DNA of 64,000 nucleotides, taken from the NCBI GenBank assembly GCA_024234815.1, contig JACKNO010000006.1:184855-248854 (forward strand), in the 5' to 3' direction. The stretch is from Pseudomonadales bacterium (GTDB taxonomy: Bacteria; Pseudomonadota; Gammaproteobacteria; Pseudomonadales; Halieaceae). The notes under the pieces were generated by a model. It did no database searches. It was not told the DNA's origin and saw nothing but the letters and a program-made list of their open reading frames with translations. Of the stretch, positions 28,620 through 38,657 are shown one piece after another. Every line of letters begins with the position of its first letter. The first letter of the stretch is position 1. Both the position numbers and the translations under genes were made by a program.

Positions 28620-29671
28620 TGGTAGGTCAGCTGGACACCCGGGCCCGCCGCGGGCAATGGCACCAGCTTTTCGTTGAGTTCGATAGTAGCGGCCAGCTGG
28701 CTCGCATCCGCCTGCGCCTGCACGGTCAGCGTGATCGTGTCACCGCTTACCGAAACCAGATTAGCCCGCTCCACGAGTTCCAGGCTTTCCAGCCAGGCGA
28801 CGACAGCCGCATAATCGGCGTAGGCCGTTACGCCAGTCACTGACAGGCTTATTTCACCCTCGACACCGGATGCGGACACCGCATAGCGGGCCGCCATGGC
28901 CTCGGCGACCATGGCAACTCCCGTGCGCAGGAACTCCTCTTCGCTCGCCGCTTTGCCGGATTGATGGCTCTGGGTATCCTCGTAATAATAGCTCCAGTCC
29001 CCGTCCACGCCGCCGCTCGCCGGCAGGGAAAAACGACCGACCAGGACATTCTGGAGGTGGTAGCGCTGGGATGCGCTTATCAGCGCCGGATCAAGTGGGC
29101 CCCAGGCCTGGTCCGGAGTCACAGCGCTGGTATCGACCAGATCGTACAATGGCAGTTGCAGGGGGACACCGCGCCGGGCAAATTCAGCCCGCACCGCCGC
29201 CACCAGCGCCGGGGCCGTATCCGCGTTGACAAATTGCCGGCCCGCCGCATCCTCCATCACCAGCCATAGCAGCACAGCGGGCCGGTTCGCGGTCCACAGG
29301 GGCTCCCCCGCGTTGATGATCAGGTCGTTGACATACTTTTCGTCGAACACAGGGCGCACAACAAGCCCCCCGCTATTCGGATCCTTGCTATAGGAATATT
29401 GCTGAACATGGCTGGCCGCACTGCCCAGGGCGGCGGAAACAGCCGGATTGCGCAACACGTTGGCGCTGCCCGACACTCTTACGAACACCTCGGACAGCGC
29501 CTCCCGGGCGGCGCGGGCGAGTTCACCCGACGACTGATCCGCCAGCGGCACCGAGGAAGAGTACATATTCTCCACCACTTCGGCGCGGACGGCCCCCGCC
29601 AGCAGGATCAACACAAATACGAGACTGCGTGAAACAAGTGTGATCAAAGCCCTCTCCCGGGTTGGTGGCAA
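28607..29671 (-). CDS. DUF2066 domain protein, exported
   Basis: A protein of up to 354 residues with an N-terminal signal sequence (hydrophobic stretch ending AGAVRAE) and the DUF2066 domain. The family starts VRVSGSANVLRNPAV and keeps VWLV-type and ADAS segments. No biochemical role is known. It lies upstream of perM and hda and divergent from purM, an arrangement also found in Pseudomonas. The frame opens at TTG 29671. A second TTG at 29647 sits just behind GGGAGAGG and may be the true start, giving 346 residues. Confidence 0.85.
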   Translation of the reverse strand: MPPTRERALITLVSRSLVFVLILLAGAVRAEVVENMYSSSVPLADQSSGELARAAREALSEVFVRVSGSANVLRNPAVSAALGSAASHVQQYSYSKDPNSGGLVVRPVFDEKYVNDLIINAGEPLWTANRPAVLLWLVMEDAAGRQFVNADTAPALVAAVRAEFARRGVPLQLPLYDLVDTSAVTPDQAWGPLDPALISASQRYHLQNVLVGRFSLPASGGVDGDWSYYYEDTQSHQSGKAASEEEFLRTGVAMVAEAMAARYAVSASGVEGEISLSVTGVTAYADYAAVVAWLESLELVERANLVSVSGDTITLTVQAQADASQLAATIELNEKLVPLPAAGPGVQLTYQWQK

Positions 29672-29805
29672 ACGCGTATTGTAGCAGGACAGGAAGCTCA
29701 GGGGGGAGGCGCGAAATTGTCACACGCGGGATGATCTGTGTGAGGATTGCCGCTAGAATAGCCGCCCTCTGACACTACCCCCAACAGCCTGCGGACACCA
29801 CTGCC

Positions 29806-30843
29806 ATGAAAGAAGACAACGGGCAAACCTCTCTCAGTTACAAGGATGCCGGCGTCAATATAGATGCGGGCAACGCGCTGGTCGAACGGATCAAGGGTAT
29901 TTCCCGCCGCACCAGCCGGCCCGAGGTACTGGGTGGCCTGGGCGGATTTGGCGCACTGTGCGAGATTCCCGCCGGTTACACCCAGCCCGTGCTGGTTGCC
30001 GGCACCGACGGAGTCGGCACCAAACTCCGCCTGGCCATGGCCATGGGCATCCACGACACAATCGGTATCGACCTGGTTGCCATGTGCGTGAACGACCTGG
30101 TGGTGGCTGGCGCGGAACCGTTGTTCTTCCTGGACTACTACGCCACTGGAGCGCTGGATATCGACACCGCTGCGGCCGTGGTCACGGGTATAGGCGCCGG
30201 CTGCGAACTGGCGGGGTGCGCCCTGGTAGGCGGCGAGACGGCTGAAATGCCGGGGATGTACGAAGGCGAGGACTACGACCTGGCCGGGTTTTGCGTGGGA
30301 GTCGTGGAAAAGTCAAAAATTATCGACGGCAGCGCCGTGCGCCCCGGGGATGTACTGCTGGGACTGGCGAGCAGCGGGCCCCACTCCAATGGCTACTCGC
30401 TGATACGCAAGATTCTGGAGATAGACAACGCCGATCTCGGGCAAACTCTGGGTGATACCACCCTGGGCCAGGCCCTGCTCGCCCCGACCACCATCTATGT
30501 AAAAGCCCTGTTGGCGCTCTTTGAGCAGGTCCAGGTCAAAGCCCTGTCCCACATCACAGGCGGCGGTCTGCTGGAAAACCTGCCGCGGGTTCTGCCCCAG
30601 GGGTGCGCGGCGCAGATCGATACGCAAAGTTGGCAGTGGCCGGAGATATTCAGGTGGCTGCAGACACAGGGCAATATCGACAGCAGGGAGATGTACCGCA
30701 CCTTCAACTGTGGCGTGGGCATGGTGATCTGCGTTGCGGAAGAAGAACAGGATACCGCACTTGCACATCTGGCGGATGCCGGACACAAAGCCTGGCGAAT
30801 CGGCCGGATAAGCGCCGGCGACGGGGTTGAACTGCTGCCGTGA
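29806..30843 (+). CDS. purM: phosphoribosylformylglycinamidine cyclo-ligase
   Basis: AIR synthetase catalyses the fifth step of purine synthesis (FGAM + ATP to AIR). The 345 residues begin [22 protein letters not shown] and contain the ATP loop [14 protein letters not shown], the [19 protein letters not shown] block, [11 protein letters not shown] and [11 protein letters not shown]. All are diagnostic. The upstream 134 bases, shared with the divergent DUF2066 gene, include a TAGAAT -10-like box. The stop overlaps the purN start (GTGA). Confidence 0.97.
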   Translation: MKEDNGQTSLSYKDAGVNIDAGNALVERIKGISRRTSRPEVLGGLGGFGALCEIPAGYTQPVLVAGTDGVGTKLRLAMAMGIHDTIGIDLVAMCVNDLVVAGAEPLFFLDYYATGALDIDTAAAVVTGIGAGCELAGCALVGGETAEMPGMYEGEDYDLAGFCVGVVEKSKIIDGSAVRPGDVLLGLASSGPHSNGYSLIRKILEIDNADLGQTLGDTTLGQALLAPTTIYVKALLALFEQVQVKALSHITGGGLLENLPRVLPQGCAAQIDTQSWQWPEIFRWLQTQGNIDSREMYRTFNCGVGMVICVAEEEQDTALAHLADAGHKAWRIGRISAGDGVELLP

Positions 30844-31502
30844 CCGCAGCCAGGGCCCGGTTGGCCATACTCATATCAGGTCGGGGCAGTAATTTGCAGG
30901 CCTTCATCGACGCCTGTGCCAGCGGCCGCCTCGCGGCGGAAATTTGCGTGGTTATCAGCAACAACCCGGAGGCGGAGGGGCTGCGCAAGGCCGCCGACGC
31001 GGGTATTGCCACCCGCTGCATCGATCACAGGGACTACGCCACCCGCGAGGAATTCGACGCGGTGCTGGCACGGGAAGTCAGCGATTACCGTGCCGATCTC
31101 GTTATCCTTGCAGGATTCATGCGTATCCTCACACCCACCTTCATCGAACCCTTCAGCGGCCGCCTGTTGAACGTCCACCCGTCGTTACTGCCGAAGTACC
31201 CCGGCCTGCACACGCACCAGCGAGCGCTGGATGCGGGTGACAGCGAAGCCGGCGTAACAGTGCATTATGTCACCTTGGAACTCGATGGCGGACCGCCTAT
31301 CATCCAGGCTCGGGTGCCGATTCTGCCGCAGGATACCGCGCAAACACTGGCCGCCCGGGTAATTGTAAACGAGCACATAATCTACCCGCTTGCAGCCCAG
31401 TGGCACATCTCAGGGCGTTTGCGGCTCACGGAAAGCGGAGTTTGCCTCGATGGCAAGAGCGTACCCAGCACAGGCGTTGACTACCGACAGGAGGAGGATT
31501 AA
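30840..31502 (+). CDS. purN: phosphoribosylglycinamide formyltransferase
   Basis: GAR transformylase uses 10-formyl-tetrahydrofolate in the third step of purine synthesis. The 220 residues contain the phosphate loop [24 protein letters not shown], the catalytic [20 protein letters not shown] and the downstream Asp in [11 protein letters not shown]. The start is GTG, overlapping purM, which signals coupled translation. A strong GAGGAGG at 31491-31497 lies at the very end of this gene, probably for the next gene's message or by chance. Confidence 0.96.
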   Translation: MTAARARLAILISGRGSNLQAFIDACASGRLAAEICVVISNNPEAEGLRKAADAGIATRCIDHRDYATREEFDAVLAREVSDYRADLVILAGFMRILTPTFIEPFSGRLLNVHPSLLPKYPGLHTHQRALDAGDSEAGVTVHYVTLELDGGPPIIQARVPILPQDTAQTLAARVIVNEHIIYPLAAQWHISGRLRLTESGVCLDGKSVPSTGVDYRQEED

Positions 31503-32232
31503 AGCCCCGCTGCTGTTGGTCATCGCCCTGATGGCCAGTATCGCCCGGCAACCGGCCAGCGCGGCCACCGAAGGGCAGGCGCCCACTTTGCAACCCTATA
31601 CCGCCCAATACCAGACCACCGCCAGGGGCTTCGACCTGAGCGTCACACGCAAACTTGAAACCAGCGACAACGGCGACTACATCCTCACTAACGGCGGCAA
31701 AATGCTGGTGGTCGGCTTCCATGAGATCAGTCTTTTCAGGATAAATGACGGTGAAATCCTGCCCATTTCCTACATTTTCCAGGGTACCGGATTGGTAAAA
31801 CGCCGACGCGAGCTTCAGTTCCCACCGCAGCCGGGCAAGATCAGCAGTCTCTACAAGGACAAATGGTACGACCTGCCGTATACAGAGGCGACCCTCGATC
31901 GCATGAACCAGATGGAGCAATTGCGACTGGAATTGCTCAAGGACCCCGAGGCGGTACTCGACGTTACATTACGGGTAGCAGATGGCAAACGGGTGAAGGA
32001 TTCCCGCCTGGTGCTGATTGCCCGGGAGATGCTCTCCACCCCCCTGGGGCCGGTGGAAACACTGCACTATGAGCGCCTGCACGATGACGCGGATCGCAAG
32101 TCCGATATCTGGTTCGCTCCGCAGTGGGACTACCTGATGGTCAAGACCGTCCATATAGAGGATGGTGACCCCGTGGAAATGATTCTCACCAGCGCCACAC
32201 TCGGCGGCCAGCCGGTCATCGCGGCCAACTGA
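31450..32232 (+). CDS. DUF3108 domain protein, exported
   Basis: A periplasmic or outer-membrane-associated protein of the DUF3108 family, common after purN in this lineage. It has a hydrophobic export segment (APLLLVIALMASIA), a cut site near SAAT and a beta-rich domain (YTAQYQTTARGFDLSVTRKLE). The ATG at 31450, with GGAG nine bases upstream, gives 260 residues and overlaps purN by 53 bases. The export segment starts right after the GAGGAGG at 31491, so a non-ATG start such as CTG 31510 or TTG 31516 is possible. Function is unknown. Confidence 0.8.
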   Translation: MARAYPAQALTTDRRRIKAPLLLVIALMASIARQPASAATEGQAPTLQPYTAQYQTTARGFDLSVTRKLETSDNGDYILTNGGKMLVVGFHEISLFRINDGEILPISYIFQGTGLVKRRRELQFPPQPGKISSLYKDKWYDLPYTEATLDRMNQMEQLRLELLKDPEAVLDVTLRVADGKRVKDSRLVLIAREMLSTPLGPVETLHYERLHDDADRKSDIWFAPQWDYLMVKTVHIEDGDPVEMILTSATLGGQPVIAAN

Positions 32233-32247
32233 GCTTTCTGGAACCGC

Positions 32248-33597
32248 TCAGTTGCGTTGCTGGGCGTCAAAAGCCAGTAATTCTGCGACCTCTACACGCA
32301 CCGTTTCCAGCCGCTGCGCCAGCTCCTGCCGCATCTCGGAGTGGGTATTCAGCTTCAGGTAGGTTCTGAGCTCCTCCAGCAACTGGGCATGCCGTTCGCG
32401 GAACAGCAGGGTTGCGATGCCGCTCAGCGGGGCCAGCAGCCACCAGATCGCCGGCGAAAATACATCAGCCCCCAAAAGCCGCGCCTGCAGGCTCCAGCAG
32501 AGGGGATAAAGGATCAGCCCGGCGAACAGCTTCGCTGTGGATTGGCGGTCGGGGCGGATTTTCAGGCGGCTGAATACCCGTGTGAGGAAAAATGGCAGCC
32601 CATTCAGAAAAATCCCCAGCAGCGCCAGCGGCAGCCGCACGACAAACAGGGAAAGTTTGCGAAGACTGTATATCGCCTGCAACAGCCTGGGATGTTCCTG
32701 TACGACGTGTTCATGCTGGACGGACAACACCCGCAACATACGGTCGTACCCATTGACTGCTTCTACAATCCTGGCGATGCGCCTGGGATTACGCTCTTTG
32801 GTCCGCAGGTAGGCATCGGCCAGTTGCTTCTGCACTGAAAATGCATCCGCAAGGCTGGCCTCCTCCTGGTTCGCCAGGGTTTGCTTGTCATACAGGGCCG
32901 CCGCGCGCTGCATCAGTTTCGCCTCTTCCCAACTCGGATAGTTCAGGGTGACGGACTTGATACCCTCGTCCACCCTGCTCATCACCTGGCTCACGGATTC
33001 CCTGCATTGGGCGTCTACCCGAACCAGACCCGCTATGGGGTCTATGGGCTTGCCAATACTGACGAGAACCCGCGACCTGAACTTCTGCCTCGCGTCAAAG
33101 TTCAGGCCCACGGGAATGATCCGCACCCCCAGGGGTCCGCGTTGTTGTTCAGCGCCGAGGGCGATCCGCGCCACTCCTGTCTTGAGTTTCAGCAATTCGG
33201 AACCGGCGTGGCTCTCGCCCTCGGGAAACACGACGATACAGGCATTCTGCGCCAGTGCTTCGTAGCAGGCAGAAAACATGTCGCGGTTCTTTTCGTTGTG
33301 AGAGACAGCGCCCGCGTCCTGGGGGCGATACACCGGGATAGCCCCCACCGCAGTCAGAAGCGGGCGTAAAAGGGCCGTTTCCCAAAGCGTGACCGCCGCC
33401 AGTGGACGCGGCCCGCGCGGCAACCTGGTACGGGCCAGAAACCCGTCCACCAGCGAATTCATATGATTCGGCGTATAGATGACCGGCGTATCGGCGGGAA
33501 CGTTTTCCACGCCCGTCAGCTCGATCTTGCGAAAAAAAATGCCGAGCATCAGGTCGATAAGCGGAACGAGCACAGCTTCGAGGAGCTTCTGCATCAA
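32248..33597 (-). CDS. PlsC-type glycerolipid acyltransferase, long form
   Basis: A 449-residue membrane acyltransferase. The catalytic histidine block (TPNHMNSLVD) has the HX5D spacing of the eukaryotic-like Gpt2/Sct1 group rather than the usual HX4D. It is followed by VVFPEGESH, the substrate-binding EGxS motif, and IIPVGLNFD. The N-terminal 210 residues are the catalytic domain. The rest contains helical segments and two membrane spans (about 310-400), unlike short bacterial PlsC. The likely job is acylation of glycerol-3-phosphate or lysophospholipid. It stands alone between DUF3108 (convergent) and dcd. Confidence 0.85.
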   Translation of the reverse strand: MMQKLLEAVLVPLIDLMLGIFFRKIELTGVENVPADTPVIYTPNHMNSLVDGFLARTRLPRGPRPLAAVTLWETALLRPLLTAVGAIPVYRPQDAGAVSHNEKNRDMFSACYEALAQNACIVVFPEGESHAGSELLKLKTGVARIALGAEQQRGPLGVRIIPVGLNFDARQKFRSRVLVSIGKPIDPIAGLVRVDAQCRESVSQVMSRVDEGIKSVTLNYPSWEEAKLMQRAAALYDKQTLANQEEASLADAFSVQKQLADAYLRTKERNPRRIARIVEAVNGYDRMLRVLSVQHEHVVQEHPRLLQAIYSLRKLSLFVVRLPLALLGIFLNGLPFFLTRVFSRLKIRPDRQSTAKLFAGLILYPLCWSLQARLLGADVFSPAIWWLLAPLSGIATLLFRERHAQLLEELRTYLKLNTHSEMRQELAQRLETVRVEVAELLAFDAQQRN

Positions 33598-33699
33598 CCA
33601 GTGCCTGCAAGTGTGGCCAACGTTCGCCCAACGATACCAACGCTCAGGGCTGCTGTCAGCACTTCACTGTGCCCCGGCGGATGCGGCTGAGCTGCTGGA

Positions 33700-34266
33700 T
33701 CAGGCCTTGGGCAATGTTACCCCCGTCTGGCCCTGGTATTTGCCACCGCGGTCCTTGTAACTGACTTCGCAGACTTCATCCGACTCGAAAAACAGCATCT
33801 GGGCCACGCCCTCGTTGGCGTATATCTTGGCCGGGAGGGTCGTGGTATTGGAAAACTCCAAAGTGACGTGCCCTTCCCATTCGGGCTCCAATGGAGTCAC
33901 GTTGACGATAATGCCGCAGCGTGCGTAGGTGGATTTACCCAGGCAGATGGTCAGCACATTGCGCGGAATTCGAAAATACTCCACCGTACTGGCGAGGGCG
34001 AACGAATTGGGAGGAATCACGCAGACATCGCCAACAACATCGACGAAGCTGTTTTCATCAAAATGCTTGGGATCCACAGTGGCGGAATTGATGTTGGTGA
34101 ACACCTTGAACTCGCGCGAGCAGCGCACATCATAGCCGTAGCTGGAGGTACCATAGGAAATCAGCCGGTTGGCGCCGTCCATCCGCACCTGGCCGGACTC
34201 GAAGGGCTCGATCATGCCGTGCTCGTTGGCCATGCGGCGGATCCATTTGTCTGATTTTATACTCAC
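33700..34266 (-). CDS. dcd: dCTP deaminase
   Basis: Converts dCTP to dUTP, feeding thymidylate synthesis. The 188 residues start [21 protein letters not shown] and include [11 protein letters not shown], the nucleotide loop [22 protein letters not shown] and the catalytic glutamate in [10 protein letters not shown]. The C-terminal [13 protein letters not shown] is present. Length and motifs fit the monofunctional enzyme. It lies 15 bases from the end of the upstream apbC/mrp gene on the same strand, so both may share a transcript. Confidence 0.97.
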   Translation of the reverse strand: MSIKSDKWIRRMANEHGMIEPFESGQVRMDGANRLISYGTSSYGYDVRCSREFKVFTNINSATVDPKHFDENSFVDVVGDVCVIPPNSFALASTVEYFRIPRNVLTICLGKSTYARCGIIVNVTPLEPEWEGHVTLEFSNTTTLPAKIYANEGVAQMLFFESDEVCEVSYKDRGGKYQGQTGVTLPKA

Positions 34267-34281
34267 CGGTCACCTACATTA

Positions 34282-35088
34282 TCAGTCATCAGAAATATTG
34301 ATCGTCGGAAACTCGCCGGCGGCAGCGGTTTCCAGTTGCGCCTGAATGGCGCCAGCTATTTCCAGGTAGATGGCCGTCACGGGCGAAGCCGGCTCCGCCA
34401 CTACGGTGGGCCGCCCGGAATCAGTCTGCTCGCGTATGGACAGCGCAAGCGGCAAGCTTCCCAGCAGTGGGACCCCGTACTCGCGAGCGATACGCCGGCC
34501 GCCTTCAGCGCCAAAAATGTGCTCCTGGTGGCCGCAGTTGCTACAGATATGCACCGCCATGTTCTCGACCACGCCGAGAATGGGGATATCCACTTTGCGG
34601 AACATTTCGATACCCTTCTGGGCATCCATCAGGGCGATATCCTGGGGGGTGGTCACTATCACGGCGCCGGCGACCTTGGCTTTTTGCGACAGGGTCAGCT
34701 GGATATCACCGGTACCGGGTGGCATATCTATCACCAGGCAGTCCAGGTCACCCCAGAGAGTCTGCTCCAGCATCTGCGCCAGAGCGCCCCCGGCCATGGG
34801 GCCACGCCAAACCATGGGAGTGCGCTCGGTCACGAGGTAGCCCATCGACATGGTCTTGAGCCCGTGCGCCTCAACCGGCAGCAGGTGCTGGCCGTCCTGC
34901 TGCCCGGGCCGGGTCCCCTCGGCAACACCCAGCATCACCTGCTGGCTGGGGCCGTAGATGTCCGCGTCCAGCAAGCCCACGTTCCACCCCAGGGCCCTGA
35001 GAGCCAGCGCCAGATTGACGGCAGTCGTGGATTTGCCGACACCGCCCTTGCCCGAGGCAACGGCGATAATATGCTTGATTTCGTTCAT
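34282..35088 (-). CDS. apbC: iron-sulfur cluster carrier ATPase ApbC/Mrp
   Basis: A P-loop scaffold that transfers [4Fe-4S] clusters to client proteins. The 268-residue form carries the deviant Walker [10 protein letters not shown] near its N-terminus, [10 protein letters not shown] and [12 protein letters not shown]. The cluster-binding CxxC is in CSNCGHQE. It lacks the N-terminal DUF59 domain seen in longer Mrp proteins. The start at 35088 puts the P-loop at the normal place. The longer frame from 35145 has no conserved residues. It is divergent from metG, as in E. coli. Confidence 0.95.
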   Translation of the reverse strand: MNEIKHIIAVASGKGGVGKSTTAVNLALALRALGWNVGLLDADIYGPSQQVMLGVAEGTRPGQQDGQHLLPVEAHGLKTMSMGYLVTERTPMVWRGPMAGGALAQMLEQTLWGDLDCLVIDMPPGTGDIQLTLSQKAKVAGAVIVTTPQDIALMDAQKGIEMFRKVDIPILGVVENMAVHICSNCGHQEHIFGAEGGRRIAREYGVPLLGSLPLALSIREQTDSGRPTVVAEPASPVTAIYLEIAGAIQAQLETAAAGEFPTINISDD

Positions 35089-35311
35089 GATTTCCCGTCG
35101 GTGGCGTGGTTGCACAGAAGTGGCGCTCAGCCCGCTCGCTGTCATCTTCGATGCAATCCGCGGTCATCCAACCGCGACCCACGGACCTTGCACCGGCGGT
35201 AGTATAAGGACATCGCGCCGGTACAACAACGACGTCTGGCGGCTGATGAAAAGCCATGGCAAAAACGCTATAGTAGCGCCCCTTTTTCCGGCATACGGAC
35301 ACTCAACGATC

Positions 35312-37342
35312 ATGGCCCCGACCAGTCCCCGAAAAATCCTGGTAACCAGTGCGCTGCCCTATGCGAATGCCCCGCTTCACCTGGGACATATGCTGGAACA
35401 GGTGCAGACGGATATCTGGGTGCGATTCCAGAAATCGCGCGGGCATGACTGCCTGTACGTTTGCGCGGACGATGCCCACGGCACGGCAATCATGCTGGCC
35501 GCGGAGAAGCAGGGCATCACCCCGGAGCAGCACATCGCCACTATCCACGCCAATCACCTGCGGGACAGTGAGCGCTTCGGGATCGATTTCGCCAACTTCC
35601 ACAGCACCCACTCCGAGGAAAACCGCTACTGGAGCGAGGAAATCTACCGTCGCCTGAAAAGCAATGGCCACATTGCCTCCAGGGCGATCACCCAGGCTTT
35701 CGACCCGGAGAAAAAACTGTTCCTGGCGGACCGCTTCATCAAGGGCACCTGCCCTCACTGCAAGACGCCTGACCAGTATGGCGACAACTGTGAGGCCTGC
35801 GGCGCTACCTATACCCCGGCGGAGTTGATCGATCCCGTGTCCGCCATTTCCGGCGCCACGCCTGTGGAGAAGGATTCCATCCATTTCTTCTTCAGGTTGC
35901 CCGAATTCGAATCCATGCTCAGGCAGTGGCTGGACTCCGATACCCTGCAACCCCAGGTAGCCAATAAACTGCGCGAATGGACGGAGGCCGGTCTGCAGGA
36001 GTGGGACATCAGCCGCGATGCGCCGTACTTCGGTTTTGAGATTCCCGGTGAACCGGGCAAGTACTTTTACGTCTGGCTGGATGCGCCTATCGGTTACATC
36101 GCCAGTTTCCAGAATTACTGCGCCCGCACCGGCCACCCCTTCGAAGCCTACTGGCAACCCGGTAGCGATACCGAGCTCTACCACTTTATAGGCAAGGACA
36201 TCATCAACTTCCACGGTCTGTTCTGGCCGGCCATGCTGCATTCGGCAGGGCTGCGCACACCCACCGCGGTTTTCGCCCACGGCTTTCTCACGGTAAACGG
36301 TACCAAGATGTCAAAAAGCCGGGGGACTTTCATCAATGCGGACACCTACCTGGAACACCTGGACGCGGAGTACCTGCGCTATTATTTCGCCGCCAAACTG
36401 AGCGCCGCGGTCGATGATATCGACCTCAACCTGGAGGACTTCGTGCAGCGGGTGAACTCCGACGTGGTTGGCAAAATTGTCAACATTGCCAGTCGCTGCG
36501 CGGGTTTCCTGGCAAAGGGGTTTGGTAACCGCCTGTCCCCGGAGTGCGCGGAGCCCCGCTTGCTTGAAGAATTTATCGCCAGCGGTGACGCCATAGCCAG
36601 CTTGTACGAACAGCGGGAATTCAACAAGGCCATGCGTGAAGTGGTGGCGCTCGCGGACCGGGCCAACCAGTATATCGACGAGAAAAAACCATGGCTGCTG
36701 GCCAAAGATGAAAGCTGCAGCGCGGAGGTTCACGCCGTATGCAGCGTGGGGGTCAACCTGTTTCGGGTGCTGATGACCTACCTCAAGCCGGTGCTGCCCG
36801 CCATGGCCGGGAAAGCGGAATCTTTCCTGAACTGTCGCCTCGACTGGACCGAACTGCAGGCCGCGCTGCTCGATCACCAGCTGGGAACCTTCGAGCCGCT
36901 GCTGACGCGGATAGACAGCAAGCAGGTCGCGGCCATGGTAGAGGCCAGCAAGCAGGCGTCGCCGACACCCGCGCCCGTTGCGCCTGTTGCGCCAGCCGCG
37001 AAGCCGGATATGGATAACACCATCGCTTTCGAGGATTTCGCGAAGGTGGACCTGCGCATAGCCGAGATCGTGGCGGCGGAGCTGGTGGACGGCGCCGACA
37101 AGCTCCTGCGCCTTACCCTCAGCCTGGGAGACAGCGAGAAGCAGGTACTGGCCGGCATCAGGTCCGCCTATCAACCCGCCGACCTTGTGGGCAAGCTCAC
37201 CGTGATGGTGGCCAACCTGGCGCCACGCAAAATGCGCTTCGGGGTATCCGAGGGCATGGTGCTGGCCGCCGGCCCGGGCGGCAAGGACTTGTTTCTGCTG
37301 GAGCCCCACGCCGGTGCCAGAGCCGGCATGCAGGTTAAATGA
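35312..37342 (+). CDS. metG: methionyl-tRNA synthetase
   Basis: Charges tRNA-Met. The 676-residue protein has the class I signatures HLGH ([17 protein letters not shown]) and KMSKS. The zinc-binding domain has two CxxC pairs (CPHCKT, CEACGA). The C-terminal EMAP/Trbp111-like tRNA-binding domain starts at about residue 565 ([15 protein letters not shown]) after an Ala/Pro-rich linker. The C-terminal domain implies a homodimer, as in E. coli. The ATG at 35312 begins the family's N-terminus. The longer open frame overlaps apbC and is rejected. Confidence 0.97.
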   Translation: MAPTSPRKILVTSALPYANAPLHLGHMLEQVQTDIWVRFQKSRGHDCLYVCADDAHGTAIMLAAEKQGITPEQHIATIHANHLRDSERFGIDFANFHSTHSEENRYWSEEIYRRLKSNGHIASRAITQAFDPEKKLFLADRFIKGTCPHCKTPDQYGDNCEACGATYTPAELIDPVSAISGATPVEKDSIHFFFRLPEFESMLRQWLDSDTLQPQVANKLREWTEAGLQEWDISRDAPYFGFEIPGEPGKYFYVWLDAPIGYIASFQNYCARTGHPFEAYWQPGSDTELYHFIGKDIINFHGLFWPAMLHSAGLRTPTAVFAHGFLTVNGTKMSKSRGTFINADTYLEHLDAEYLRYYFAAKLSAAVDDIDLNLEDFVQRVNSDVVGKIVNIASRCAGFLAKGFGNRLSPECAEPRLLEEFIASGDAIASLYEQREFNKAMREVVALADRANQYIDEKKPWLLAKDESCSAEVHAVCSVGVNLFRVLMTYLKPVLPAMAGKAESFLNCRLDWTELQAALLDHQLGTFEPLLTRIDSKQVAAMVEASKQASPTPAPVAPVAPAAKPDMDNTIAFEDFAKVDLRIAEIVAAELVDGADKLLRLTLSLGDSEKQVLAGIRSAYQPADLVGKLTVMVANLAPRKMRFGVSEGMVLAAGPGGKDLFLLEPHAGARAGMQVK

Positions 37343-37380
37343 GCGAGCACCCGACCCGCGGCGCAGAATTCATTAACCAA

Positions 37381-37409
37381 TTGTTTTTTAAGAAAAAGTT
37401 ACATAACAT
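37381..37409 (+). promoter_or_regulatory. sigma-70-like promoter of the rnf operon
   Basis: TTGTTT (37381-37386) and TAACAT (37404-37409) are spaced by exactly 17 bases in an AT-rich island about 50 bases before rnfA. A GC-rich hairpin (GGCGGCCCTGCGGGGGCGCC region) lies in the leader. Confidence 0.55.
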
Positions 37410-37457
37410 GCACCCTTTTGGCGGCCCTGCGGGGGCGCCTGGCACTAGAGACAGGCC

Positions 37458-38036
37458 ATGCTGGCAGATTATTCAATCCTGTTGATCGGCGCGATTCTGG
37501 TCAACAACTTCGTGCTGGTTCAGTTCCTTGGACTGTGCCCGTTCATGGGTGTCTCCAACAAGCTGGAAACCGCCATGGGCATGTCCATGGCCACGACCTT
37601 CGTGCTGACCCTGGCCTCCGCCTGCAGCAACCTGACTTACCAGTTCCTGCTGGTTCCGCTGGGCCTTGGTTATCTCAAGACTATCGCCTTTATCCTGGTA
37701 ATCGCGGTGGTGGTGCAGTTTACCGAAATGTTCGTGCGCAAGAGCAGCCCACTGCTGTACCGGGTATTGGGCGTATACCTGCCCTTGATCACCACCAATT
37801 GCGCCGTGCTGGGCGTTGCCCTTCTGAATATCAACAAGGATCATAACTTCCTGCAGTCCCTGTTCTACGGCTTTGGCGCGGCAGTGGGGTTCTCCCTGGT
37901 GCTGGTTCTGTTTGCGGCCATGCGCGAGCGCCTCAACGTGGCGGATGTGCCCGAGCCCTTCAAGGGTCCGGCCATTGGCATGGTCACGGCGGGCCTGATG
38001 TCTCTTGCTTTCATGGGTTTTGCGGGCCTCGTATAG
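37458..38036 (+). CDS. rnfA: electron transport complex subunit RnfA
   Basis: Inner-membrane subunit of the Rnf/Rsx ion-motive NADH:ferredoxin oxidoreductase. The 192 residues form six helices. The conserved [21 protein letters not shown] opens helix 1-2, and the half-inverted copy [16 protein letters not shown] holds the cysteine that, with RnfE, binds a [2Fe-2S] cluster in the membrane. It is the first gene of the complete rnfABCDGE operon, with the next gene three bases after its stop. Confidence 0.96.
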   Translation: MLADYSILLIGAILVNNFVLVQFLGLCPFMGVSNKLETAMGMSMATTFVLTLASACSNLTYQFLLVPLGLGYLKTIAFILVIAVVVQFTEMFVRKSSPLLYRVLGVYLPLITTNCAVLGVALLNINKDHNFLQSLFYGFGAAVGFSLVLVLFAAMRERLNVADVPEPFKGPAIGMVTAGLMSLAFMGFAGLV

Positions 38037-38039
38037 ACA

Positions 38040-38657
38040 GTGTTTGAGTTAATTTCCCAGTACCCATTGATTGCCGCCCTGCTCGCGCTGGTCAGCCTCG
38101 GTGCCGTGTTCGGCGCCGTGCTGGGTTTCGCCGCGGTACGGTTCAAGACCGAGGGCAACCCCATTGCCGAGCAGATCAATGACCTGCTGCCCCAGACCCA
38201 GTGCGGCCAGTGTGGCTACCCCGGCTGCCGACCCTACGCGGAGGCCATCGCTGGCGGCGAGGCGATAAACAAATGCCCGCCCGGCGGCGAGGCGGGCATA
38301 CAGGCACTGGCGGATTTACTGGACGTCGAAGTCATTCCGCTGGACGAGGAGCACGGGGAGGAGAAGGTCAAAGCCGTCGCCTTCATTCGCGAGGACGAGT
38401 GTATCGGCTGCACCAAGTGCATCCAGGCCTGTCCGGTGGACGCCATTCTCGGCGCAGCCAAACAAATGCACACCGTAATCGCCAGCGAGTGTACCGGCTG
38501 TGACCTGTGCCTGGAGCCCTGCCCGGTGGACTGTATAGACATGATTCCCCAGCAGGAAAGCCTGCAAACATGGCACTGGCCCCTGCCCGACCCCGCCAGC
38601 GGCGAGTCACGGATTATCGCCACAGACGCCACCCCGACCCAAGACCGGGCCGCATGA
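38040..38657 (+). CDS. rnfB: electron transport complex subunit RnfB
   Basis: Ferredoxin-like subunit of the Rnf complex that passes electrons between soluble ferredoxin and the membrane core. The 205-residue protein has an N-terminal membrane helix and a 4Fe-4S domain with [16 protein letters not shown]. Two classical ferredoxin motifs follow ([16 protein letters not shown] and [16 protein letters not shown]). It starts at GTG 38040. Its stop overlaps the rnfC ATG (ATGA). Confidence 0.96.
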   Translation: MFELISQYPLIAALLALVSLGAVFGAVLGFAAVRFKTEGNPIAEQINDLLPQTQCGQCGYPGCRPYAEAIAGGEAINKCPPGGEAGIQALADLLDVEVIPLDEEHGEEKVKAVAFIREDECIGCTKCIQACPVDAILGAAKQMHTVIASECTGCDLCLEPCPVDCIDMIPQQESLQTWHWPLPDPASGESRIIATDATPTQDRAA

